Shown: positions 1 through 6,146 of the stretch, in pieces
Layout: each line of letters opens with the position of its first letter
Position numbering within the stretch: position 1 is the first letter of the stretch
From: Ruminococcaceae bacterium UBA5891
GTDB taxonomy: Bacteria > Bacillota > Clostridia > Oscillospirales > Acutalibacteraceae
DNA: 17,137 nt
NCBI GenBank assembly: GCA_002431945.1
Contig: DJET01000052.1
Location: forward strand, 15,573-32,709
Direction: 5' to 3'
Position numbers and translations under genes: made by a program
The notes under the pieces: model-generated
The model's input: the letters and a program-made list of their open reading frames with translations, nothing else
Told to the model about the DNA's origin: nothing
The model's database searches: none

Positions 1-30
1 AGAAGCACCGACCGAGCCGGCAGGCGAGAC

Positions 31-158
31 CGCCGTAAGGTGCGTGGCAATCCGTTCTTTCTCTTTAGGGTATTACGGATTCTTTCGTGCTTCGCACTCA
101 GAATGACAAACTGTTTAATCATTGCGAACGCCGTCAGGCGTGTGGCAATCCGTTTTCC
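31..158. repeat. REP-like dispersed repeat, composite copy at the left edge
   Basis: This non-coding stretch carries pieces that recur near 5.2-5.4 kb. Bases 61-129 (CTCTTTA, GGGTATTACGGATTCTTTC, CAGAATGACAA, ATTGCGAA) match 5231-5300 closely. Bases 121-149 form an imperfect palindrome: ATTGC and GCAAT arms enclose CGCC-GTCA-GGCG, followed by CCGTTTTCC, and this matches the unit at 5373-5413. A half unit (GGCAATCCGTTCTTT) lies at 46-60. Mosaic copies of short palindromes between genes are typical of REP/MITE-like repeats. I see no gene in 1-221. Confidence 0.7.
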
Positions 159-221
159 CATTTTATAAAGCAATAACAAATAAAAGCTCATCGCCGATTT
201 ATTAAAGCGCCGCATTATAAA

Positions 222-542
222 TTAAGATATTATTTTATACGTAAAATTCGGTGTTTCGTTATGAACATCGTCAAAAACCTCTAACATCAGTCGGCATTCG
301 TCCTGCAAGTCTTTATCCATTGAATAAAAGCCGTATAATTCGGCAACATACTCCTTTTCGTCGTCAAATAAATATCTAAGGCAGTCCCAAAGCGCATTCC
401 AGTTTTCCCCGTAATATTCGGGCAGACCGAATTTTTCCTTTAGCATTAAATGAATTTCACCTAAATATTTGCATTTTGAAAAATCAAGTATTATGGGATT
501 TTCGGTTATTTCCTTAAATGCGTTATAATCATTATAATTCAT
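222..542 (-). CDS. Barstar-like RNase inhibitor, copy 3 (divergent immunity protein)
   Basis: A 106-residue barstar-family protein. Barstars are cytoplasmic proteins that bind barnase-type RNases and block the active site. The family core PEYYGENWNALWDCL lies at residues 41-55. It aligns with the barnase-binding helix of Bacillus barstar: the equivalent of Asp39 is kept (D53), but the equivalent of Asp35 is Asn (N49). The ATG at 542 is chosen over an ATG 24 bases upstream because it aligns with the start of copy 1 and has GGGGAAAAGCA in front. It is nearly identical to copy 1 (928-1248): about 12 of 106 residues differ, mostly at 56-70. The sequence just upstream still resembles the last codons of the toxin gene, as expected for a duplicated toxin-end/immunity block. 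Cognate binding to the local toxin is uncertain. Confidence 0.88.
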   Translation of the reverse strand: MNYNDYNAFKEITENPIILDFSKCKYLGEIHLMLKEKFGLPEYYGENWNALWDCLRYLFDDEKEYVAELYGFYSMDKDLQDECRLMLEVFDDVHNETPNFTYKIIS

Positions 543-643
543 TGCTTTTCCCCTATACAGTTCCATACGTATAAAATCCGACGTTCCGTTATAAAGAACA
601 TTAAAAATCCTTAATACCGCTTTAATTGCCTTGTCAAAGCAAA

Positions 644-928
644 TTAAATTATTTCAAAAGAAAACGGCGGTAAATTTAATTCTTTACAGAAGTCGGCATT
701 TCTTTGTAAAATCTCGTGGAGCTTAGGTAAACAATCCGCCAAATCTTTCGGTAATTTATCTTCACCCTTAATAATTACTTTATCAGCGTCGCACTCACTG
801 CGAAGTAAATCCCAAAAAGCGCTCCAGTTCTCGCCGTACCAATCGGGAAAATTAAAGGCTTCTTTAATTCTTTTATGAATTTCCTCTAAGTATTTACAGC
901 CTGTTAAATCCAATTCGATAATTTTCAT
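644..928 (-). CDS. Barstar-like RNase inhibitor, copy 2 (distinct lineage)
   Basis: A 94-residue barstar-family protein, close to the usual family length of about 90. The core reads FPDWYGENWSAFWDLL at residues 27-42. The Asp39 equivalent (D40) and the following helix are present; the Asp35 equivalent is Ser (S36), and the Cys of LWDC in barstar is Leu. It is clearly more distant from copies 1 and 3 than these are from each other, so it was not made by the same recent duplication. Its ATG shares a base with the TAA stop of copy 1 (TAATG), a classic translational-coupling junction, so it should be made with copy 1. About 100 bases of non-coding DNA separate it from copy 3. Confidence 0.87.
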   Translation of the reverse strand: MKIIELDLTGCKYLEEIHKRIKEAFNFPDWYGENWSAFWDLLRSECDADKVIIKGEDKLPKDLADCLPKLHEILQRNADFCKELNLPPFSFEII

Positions 929-1248
929 TATGATATTACCTTATACGTAAAATTCGGCGTTTCGTTATGAACGTCATCAAAAACCTCTAACATCAGTCGG
1001 CATTCGTCCTGCAAGTCTTTATCCATTGAATAAAAGCCGTGTAATTCGGCAATATAATCACCCTGCTCATAAAACAGACCGTCAAGGCAGTCCCAAAGCG
1101 CGTCCCAGTTTTCTCCGTAATATTCGGGCAGACCGAATTTTTCCTTTAACATTAAATGAATTTCACCTAAATATTTGCATTTTGAAAAATCAAGTATTAT
1201 GGGATTTTCGGTTATTTCCTTAAATGCGTGATAATCATTATAATTCAC
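928..1248 (-). CDS. Barstar-like RNase inhibitor, copy 1 (probable cognate antitoxin)
   Basis: A 106-residue barstar-family inhibitor and the first gene after the barnase-like toxin, 12 bases past its stop. The recognition helix reads YYGENWDALWDCL (residues 43-55), differing by one residue from my recollection of Bacillus amyloliquefaciens barstar (YYGENLDALWDCL). Both Asp35 and Asp39 equivalents, D49 and D53, are present. In the known complex these residues contact the catalytic Arg and His residues of barnase. The start is GTG at 1248, preceded by AGGAGG at good spacing. Position directly behind the toxin and intact binding residues make this the likely cognate immunity protein. Confidence 0.92.
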   Translation of the reverse strand: MNYNDYHAFKEITENPIILDFSKCKYLGEIHLMLKEKFGLPEYYGENWDALWDCLDGLFYEQGDYIAELHGFYSMDKDLQDECRLMLEVFDDVHNETPNFTYKVIS

Positions 1249-1260
1249 TGCTTTTTCCTC

Positions 1261-1836
1261 CTATACAATTTCAAAAAATGTTTTGTAATGGTCGTATGTT
1301 ACAAATATTAACCCATCATTTGAAAAAACTATTCGCTGGCTATTTCTAAAACCAGATTGATAATTTATATCCGCCTCATACCAAATTCGCCCGTCTGTTT
1401 TCGGCAAATGAGAATTCCGGTTTTCATATACGCCTTTTGTCACCATACTATTTGGTGCCACTGTTTTTAAATTTCCTAAAAAATTTTTAAAACCTATTTT
1501 TTCGGCTTCTTTGTAAGAAATATAATAATCCGGCAATTTAGCTTCGTACTTTAATGACCAATCCGCGCCGTCTAACCCTTTTGTTGTGGCGGTTCCGGCT
1601 TTAACCGTTACCATAGCCTTAATTTCACATCGGCATCTGTTGTGAATCTTCGGCTCAATTTCGGGTTTTTCTTCCATTTTCCAAATTTTTCCGTGCATAT
1701 CCCTGCACACCTTGCAGGTTCGCAAATCCAAATGAGCTATCCAGTTTTTATATTTTTTACTGATCTCAAATTCCGGTTTCCAATCAAATCCGTTAATTAT
1801 CTGTAACAGCAAATATGCAAAAATATCCGTATACAT
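1261..1836 (-). CDS. MuF-like/barnase-type ribonuclease toxin
   Basis: A 191-residue protein in two parts. Residues about 36-75 carry CKVC (41-44), DMHGKIW and HNRCRC (65-70). This pattern is known from the C-terminal part of phage Mu F/SPP1 gp7-type head proteins, which serve as toxin carriers in some prophages. Residues about 98-191 match barnase over its whole length (LPDYYIS, GNLKTVAP, YEADINYQSGFRNSQRI, DHYKTF). Catalytic equivalents are present: Glu154 (Glu73), Arg164 (Arg83), Arg168 (Arg87), His183 (His102); Arg140 matches Arg59. The Lys27 equivalent is Tyr. No signal peptide is seen. The start ATG follows AAAGGAGG by only two bases. The usual long MuF N-terminus is missing, so this may be a prophage remnant or a trimmed stand-alone toxin. 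The expected activity is RNA cleavage. Confidence 0.9.
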   Translation of the reverse strand: MYTDIFAYLLLQIINGFDWKPEFEISKKYKNWIAHLDLRTCKVCRDMHGKIWKMEEKPEIEPKIHNRCRCEIKAMVTVKAGTATTKGLDGADWSLKYEAKLPDYYISYKEAEKIGFKNFLGNLKTVAPNSMVTKGVYENRNSHLPKTDGRIWYEADINYQSGFRNSQRIVFSNDGLIFVTYDHYKTFFEIV

Positions 1837-1924
1837 ATCCTCCTTTCAGAGAATATTGTATACTAAAAATTTGCGACATTCACCGACATCTTTTAAATCA
1901 GCCTGCCGGTAAATGTATTCATTT

Positions 1925-1954
1925 AAAAAAGCACTTGCGATGCAAGTGCTTTTT
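1925..1954 (-). terminator. Intrinsic terminator behind tRNA-Leu
   Basis: Arms GCACTTGC (1931-1938) and GCAAGTGC (1942-1949), with a three-base loop and flanking A/T pairs, are followed on the minus strand by a run of T directly past the tRNA CCA end. Confidence 0.85.
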
Positions 1955-2037
1955 GGTGCGGATGAAGGGACTTGAACCCCCACGTCGAAGACACCAGATC
2001 CTAAGTCTGGCGCGTCTGCCAATTCCGCCACATCCGC
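1954..2037 (-). tRNA. tRNA-Leu (anticodon UAG)
   Basis: Read on the minus strand, the acceptor stem GCGGATG pairs with CATCCGC, followed by A and an encoded CCA. The anticodon loop CTTAGGA between CCAGA and TCTGG gives anticodon TAG, reading CUN leucine codons. The long variable arm (TGTCTTCGACGT) and GGTTCAAGTCC in the T arm fit a class II leucine tRNA of 84 bases. A promoter lies 17 bases upstream and a terminator directly downstream. The toxin gene lies beyond the terminator in the same direction. Confidence 0.97.
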
Positions 2038-2053
2038 GTACCGGATAAATGAT

Positions 2054-2082
2054 ATTTTACTTTAATTTATGTTAAAAGTCAA
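2054..2082 (-). promoter_or_regulatory. Sigma-A-type promoter of tRNA-Leu
   Basis: On the minus strand, TTGACT (2077-2082) and TAAAAT (2054-2059) are separated by 17 bases, with the tRNA 5' end 16 bases downstream of the -10. Confidence 0.8.
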
Positions 2083-2090
2083 GGAAATAA

Positions 2091-2119
2091 TTGAATAAAA
2101 GGGTAAAAAGTGTTATAAT
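2091..2119 (+). promoter_or_regulatory. Sigma-A-type promoter before the yunB-like gene
   Basis: TTGAAT (2091-2096) and a perfect TATAAT (2114-2119) are 17 bases apart. The promoter diverges from that of tRNA-Leu, and the two -35 boxes are only 8 bases apart. Confidence 0.75.
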
Positions 2120-2171
2120 CTATTAGCAAACGCCTTTTGCCGCCGTAATATGTAGCAAGGGGCGGTGCGAT

Positions 2172-2861
2172 ATGAGAAAACGCAGATACAAAAGCGGAAA
2201 TTTTGCAGTAAAAGCTTTAGCGGTGCTTACGGCGCTTACGGTCTCATTGTTTATTTGCCTTTATAAAATGCGGCCTGTTATAATAAGATATGCGGTAAGC
2301 GTGGCGGAAACAAAATTCCTTGACTCTGCAAACGAAGCGGTTTTAGAGGTGTTAAGCGAAGAGGGCGTTTCTTATAACGATATCGCCTGTCTTTCGCGCA
2401 GCGAGGACGGTCAGGTAACAAGCATTGTTACCGATATAGTAAAGATCAACCGCCTTAAAAGTCTTATTGCAAAGCGGCTTTCCGATATTATAGACAGCAA
2501 GGAATATTACGACCTTTATATACCAATAGGCACCTTTTTTTCAACCTCATATACAAACGGGTACGGACCCAAGCTTCATTTTAAGATCCAGCTTACGGGA
2601 ACCGCAGTTGTTAATTTTTCGCACGAATTTAAGTCGGCGGGTATAAATCAGGTGCTTCATATTGTTATGGTGGATATGGATATATCGGGCTGTCTTGTAA
2701 CGGTGGGGTATGCGGACCCGATAACGGTTTCCACCTCCGCTATGGCAATGCAAACCCTTGTTGTGGGAGGCACGCCCGAAGCGTTCACGCAGGTAATTGA
2801 AAACGAGGGCGACGAAACGGCGGGACTTATAAACGATTACGGCGCGGTAGCCGGCAAATAA
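2172..2861 (+). CDS. yunB: Sporulation protein YunB-like
   Basis: A 229-residue protein with a basic N-terminus (MRKRRYK), one membrane helix at about residues 12-31 and an extracytoplasmic remainder. The patterns NEAVLEVLSEEGVSYNDI, the following VTSIVTDIVKIN, and PIGTFF...GPKLHFKI fit the YunB sporulation family. This family is needed for efficient sporulation in Bacillus subtilis; its biochemical role is not settled. AAGGGG lies before the ATG. The vegetative-looking promoter directly upstream is a little surprising for a sporulation gene; I saw no clear mother-cell sigma site. ligA follows 15 bases later, so the two are probably co-transcribed. Confidence 0.82.
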   Translation: MRKRRYKSGNFAVKALAVLTALTVSLFICLYKMRPVIIRYAVSVAETKFLDSANEAVLEVLSEEGVSYNDIACLSRSEDGQVTSIVTDIVKINRLKSLIAKRLSDIIDSKEYYDLYIPIGTFFSTSYTNGYGPKLHFKIQLTGTAVVNFSHEFKSAGINQVLHIVMVDMDISGCLVTVGYADPITVSTSAMAMQTLVVGGTPEAFTQVIENEGDETAGLINDYGAVAGK

Positions 2862-2876
2862 AATAACTGAAAGACG

Positions 2877-4856
2877 GTGGCTGTTACGGATATTAAAGCG
2901 GCAGAGGAAAGAATAAAATATTTAAGCGACACCCTTAAATACCATAATAAAAAGTATTATATAGAAGACGCGCCCGAAATAGAGGATTTTGAGTACGACG
3001 CGCTTTTGCGCGAGCTTGAAGACCTTGAAAACGAATATCCACAGTTTAAAAAAGAGGATTCGCCCACACAAACCGTAGGCGGCGCCGCGCTTAAGCTTTT
3101 TGCCGAGGTTACCCACACGGTAAAAATGGAAAGCCTGCAGGACGTTTTCAGCTTTGAAGAGCTTAAAGCCTTCTGCGATAAAATAGACATATCGCGCACC
3201 GAGTTTTCTGTAGAGCCTAAAATAGACGGTCTTTCGGTCTCGCTTGAATATAAGGACGGTCTGTTTTTCCGCGGCTCAACACGGGGCGACGGCACGGTCG
3301 GCGAGGACGTAACCGCAAACCTTTTACAGATTAAAAGTATACCCAAAGCCATTAAATTCGATGGCGAGCTTGAGGTGCGCGGCGAGGTATATATGCCGCG
3401 CGAAAGCTTTGAGCGCTTGGTTGAAAGGCAGGAAACGTTAGGCGAAAAGCCGGCTAAAAACCCGCGCAATGCGGCGGCAGGCTCTTTAAGGCAGAAAAAT
3501 TCAAAAATAACCGCCGAACGCGGGCTTGATATTTTTATATTCAATATTCAGCGCATAACCGGCAAAAGCTTTAAAACCCATATCGAAACCCTTGATTTTA
3601 TAAAATCGCTCGGTTTTCATACCCTGCCCACCTATAAAAAATGCAAAAATGCGGAGGAAGCCGTTGCCGAGGTAGAGCGCATAGGTCTTTCGCGCGGCAA
3701 TCTGCCCTACGATATAGACGGCGCCGTTATCAAGGTAAATGAGCTTGCCTACCGCGAGGAGCTTGGCAGCACCTCTAAATTCCCGAAATGGGCGGTAGCC
3801 TTTAAATATCCGCCGGAAGAAAAGGAAACAGTGCTTAAAAGCATTGAAATTAACGTAGGCAGAACGGGCGCGCTCACCCCCACCGCCGAATTTGACCCGA
3901 TTATTCTTGCAGGCACAACCGTAAGCCGCGCCACCCTTCATAACGAGGATTTTATTAAGCAAAAGGGCATTTGCATAGGCGATACGATAGTTGTGCGCAA
4001 GGCGGGTGACATTATACCCGAAGTCTTAACGGTTAAAAGTCACCCCGAAAACGCCGTTCCGTTTGAAATGCCGAATATCTGCCCCTCCTGCGGCTCCCCC
4101 GTTACAAGAGAGAACGGCGAAGCGGTACTGCGCTGCACCAATGCCGACTGTCCCGCACAGCTTTTACGGCATTTAATACACTTTACCTCGCGCGACGCTA
4201 TGGATATAGAGGGGTTAGGCCCCGCCGTGCTTGAACAGCTTTTAAACGCAGGTCTTATAACCAACATCGGCGATATATATTCGCTTGATTACGAAAGGGT
4301 AAGGCAGCTTTACCGCACAGGCGAAAAAAGCGCCGAAAACCTTAAAAACGCAATTTCAAAATCAAAGGAAAACGACGTTTCGCGCCTTATTTACGCTTTC
4401 GGAATACGGCATATAGGCAGTAAGGCGGCGGCGCTTGCAGCAGAGCATTTCGGCGATATAGACGCGGTATTAAACGCCGAAAAGGAAGATTTTGCGGCAA
4501 TAGACGGGTTCGGCGAAATTATGGCTGAGTCTGCTTATGAATTCTTTTCACTGCCCGAAACCTCGGCCTTAATAAACAGGCTTAAAGCGGCGGGGCTTAA
4601 TATGAGGTCTCTTAAAGAGGTAAAGGACAACCGCTTTGCAGGGCTTACCTTTGTGCTTACGGGCACCCTGCCCACCTATACCAGAAACGAAGCCGCGGCG
4701 ATAATCGAGTCGTTCGGCGGCAAGACCTCTTCCTCGGTTTCTAAAAAAACATCATACGTTTTAGCGGGCGAGGAAGCCGGCAGCAAGCTTGATAAGGCTA
4801 ACAAATTAGGCATTGCGGTTATAAACGAGGAAGAATTCAACAATATGGTAAAATAG
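2877..4856 (+). CDS. ligA: NAD+-dependent DNA ligase LigA
   Basis: A 659-residue enzyme of normal family length. It seals nicks in DNA using NAD+, joining Okazaki fragments and completing excision repair. Visible in order: the Ia NMN-binding domain (YYIEDAPEIEDFEYD, residues 27-41), the adenylation site KIDG with nucleophile Lys115, the motif DGAVIKVN (281-288), AFKYPPEE (308-315), the OB fold with GRTGALTPTAEF, a four-Cys zinc finger (C402, C405, C420, C425), helix-hairpin-helix repeats to about 570, and a C-terminal BRCT domain (about 588-659). The start is GTG at 2877, with a weak GAAAG upstream. No active-site residue appears lost. It lies between the yunB-like gene and the alkyltransferase-like gene in what looks like one transcript. 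Confidence 0.97.
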   Translation: MAVTDIKAAEERIKYLSDTLKYHNKKYYIEDAPEIEDFEYDALLRELEDLENEYPQFKKEDSPTQTVGGAALKLFAEVTHTVKMESLQDVFSFEELKAFCDKIDISRTEFSVEPKIDGLSVSLEYKDGLFFRGSTRGDGTVGEDVTANLLQIKSIPKAIKFDGELEVRGEVYMPRESFERLVERQETLGEKPAKNPRNAAAGSLRQKNSKITAERGLDIFIFNIQRITGKSFKTHIETLDFIKSLGFHTLPTYKKCKNAEEAVAEVERIGLSRGNLPYDIDGAVIKVNELAYREELGSTSKFPKWAVAFKYPPEEKETVLKSIEINVGRTGALTPTAEFDPIILAGTTVSRATLHNEDFIKQKGICIGDTIVVRKAGDIIPEVLTVKSHPENAVPFEMPNICPSCGSPVTRENGEAVLRCTNADCPAQLLRHLIHFTSRDAMDIEGLGPAVLEQLLNAGLITNIGDIYSLDYERVRQLYRTGEKSAENLKNAISKSKENDVSRLIYAFGIRHIGSKAAALAAEHFGDIDAVLNAEKEDFAAIDGFGEIMAESAYEFFSLPETSALINRLKAAGLNMRSLKEVKDNRFAGLTFVLTGTLPTYTRNEAAAIIESFGGKTSSSVSKKTSYVLAGEEAGSKLDKANKLGIAVINEEEFNNMVK

Positions 4857-4858
4857 CT

Positions 4859-5158
4859 ATGCTTGATAATGATTTGGTATATGAAATATTATCGGCGGTA
4901 TCGGAAATACCAAAGGGGCGTGTAGCAACCTACGGTCAGATAGCCGCGCTTATAGGAAAGGACCGCAACGCCCGCCTTGTGGGGCGAGTGCTCAGCGTTG
5001 CGGAATATTACGGCGATTACCCCTGCCACCGTGTTGTAAACGCCGCAGGCAGAACCGCGCCGCATTTTTGGGAACAGCGCGCCCTGCTTGAAAGCGAGGG
5101 TGTAAAATTCAAAGCCAACGGCTTGGTTGATATAAAAAGCTTTAAATGGAACATCTGA
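4859..5158 (+). CDS. MGMT-family (alkyltransferase-like) DNA repair protein
   Basis: A 99-residue protein consisting only of the C-terminal DNA-binding domain of O6-alkylguanine-DNA alkyltransferases. IPKGRVATYGQIAALIG (17-33) is the helix-turn-helix part and YPCHRVV (54-60) holds the alkyl-acceptor motif. Cys56 is kept, unlike the classic alkyltransferase-like proteins in which it is replaced. The protein lacks the N-terminal domain of full-length Ogt/MGMT, like small YbaZ-type proteins. It starts two bases after the ligA stop without an obvious Shine-Dalgarno site, suggesting translational coupling to ligA. Real methyl transfer versus lesion sensing cannot be decided from the sequence. Confidence 0.85.
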   Translation: MLDNDLVYEILSAVSEIPKGRVATYGQIAALIGKDRNARLVGRVLSVAEYYGDYPCHRVVNAAGRTAPHFWEQRALLESEGVKFKANGLVDIKSFKWNI

Positions 5159-5485
5159 AAGCGCAAAGCCTGCAATAAGTATCTATATGTAAGTTAAGCC
5201 CACAGGTGGCATAGCTGCGGCGAGCCGTTCCTCTTTTAAGGGTATTACGGATTCTTTCACGCTCCGCGTTCAGAATGACAAGCCGTTTAGTTATTGCGAA
5301 TACTTACGGCGTGCGGTTACACTTTCGTTTACCCGTCATTGCAATTGACTTTGCGGCTTTCGCTCCCACTTGTCATTGCGAGCGAGCAAAGCGAGCGCGG
5401 CAATCCGTTTTCCTTTTAAAAAACACATTATTTACACCGCCTTCGCGGCGCTTTGGTAAAAACCGTTGTTTTACCGCCAAACTGA
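5159..5485. repeat. Repeat-rich intergenic region with REP-like copies
   Basis: No credible gene lies here. Bases 5231-5300 repeat the block at 61-129. Bases 5373-5413 (TCATTGCGAGCGAGC...GGCAATCCGTTTTCC) repeat the unit at 119-158 with a different central loop. The remainder shows no further structure that I can name. An 82-codon open frame across the region reads through the repeats and is not considered real. Confidence 0.7.
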
Positions 5486-5521
5486 AACGGCTTGAAAAAG
5501 CATACGCTTTTTCAAGCCGTT
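5486..5521. terminator. Bidirectional intrinsic terminator
   Basis: A perfect 16-bp stem (AACGGCTTGAAAAAGC, loop ATAC, then its reverse complement) sits between the converging alkyltransferase-like and thiamine pyrophosphokinase genes. A T-rich tract follows on the plus strand and a short one on the minus strand. It lies only four bases past the end of the minus-strand gene. Confidence 0.85.
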
Positions 5522-5525
5522 AAAT

Positions 5526-6146
5526 TTATTTTTTTGAAAGCATTACCGCAAGTATGCCCTCTTTAACCGAAATTTCCGCCGTTCCTTTCCATTCGTTGCT
5601 TACCCCGATCGGAAAGGCGTTTGTTATAACCGCATTATCAAGCGGATATTTAACCCCCGTTTCGGTAACGCCGGTGCATTTATCGGTAAGTGAAAAGACC
5701 GAAAGCGAATATTCGTTTTTTTGCGGAACGGTAATTTTTGTGTTTTTTAAAACCGTAATTTCGTTATTACTGTCGGTTATTCTTACAACAGCGCCGTTTG
5801 CCGCCGCATATGCCGCAGACTGTATATTTGCGGTAAGGTGGTCAAGCCTGCCGCCGCACGCGCAGTAAAGTGTTATTTCTTTATACCCCTCAGCTATCGC
5901 GTGCCTTATTGCCGCTAAGGTATCGGTATCGTCCTTTTCGACAGGTAGATCAAGGCGCGGTATATCGTCAGGCAGAGGGCCGTTATACGAATCAAAATCG
6001 CCCACAAGAAGATCCGGCGTTATGCCGCAGGCTGCCGCATACTCATAGCCCTTGTCGCAGGCTATTATATAATCGGCGTTTTCAATACCGTTTATCGGGG
6101 AAAATTCTCCGCCCGAAATTATCGCACAGCTTTTATTTTTCTTCAT
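5526..6146 (-). CDS. Thiamine pyrophosphokinase
   Basis: A 206-residue cytoplasmic enzyme that makes thiamine diphosphate from thiamine and ATP. Diagnostic motifs are ACDKGYEYA (29-37), DLLVGDFDS (45-53), the acidic KDDTDT (71-76) and GGRLDH (98-103); the C-terminal half is the thiamine-binding beta domain. The ATG at 6146 gives the normal family N-terminus (MKKNKSCAIISGG); an ATG 36 bases further upstream would add residues that only continue the other gene's sequence. The start overlaps the 3' end of the cohesin gene by 14 bases, so translation is probably coupled. The link to a surface-protein operon is unexpected. Likely the last gene of the operon, as a terminator follows at once. Confidence 0.93.
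   Translation of the reverse strand: MKKNKSCAIISGGEFSPINGIENADYIIACDKGYEYAAACGITPDLLVGDFDSYNGPLPDDIPRLDLPVEKDDTDTLAAIRHAIAEGYKEITLYCACGGRLDHLTANIQSAAYAAANGAVVRITDSNNEITVLKNTKITVPQKNEYSLSVFSLTDKCTGVTETGVKYPLDNAVITNAFPIGVSNEWKGTAEISVKEGILAVMLSKK

Noticed and set aside
1837..1930. Sigma-A promoter for the toxin operon
   Set aside because: A TACAAT lies at a fitting distance, but the -35 match (GTGAAT) is poor; not firm enough to list.
1846..2031. Minus-strand open frame starting MAELADAPDLGSG
   Set aside because: It is the translation of the tRNA-Leu gene, a well-known false protein; the cloverleaf explains the bases.
3501..3962. 153-codon minus-strand open frame inside ligA
   Set aside because: Shadow of ligA; the sense frame encodes intact ligase motifs.
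5275..5523. 82-codon plus-strand open frame after the alkyltransferase-like gene
   Set aside because: It runs through REP-like repeats and the terminator, with no ribosome site or family likeness.
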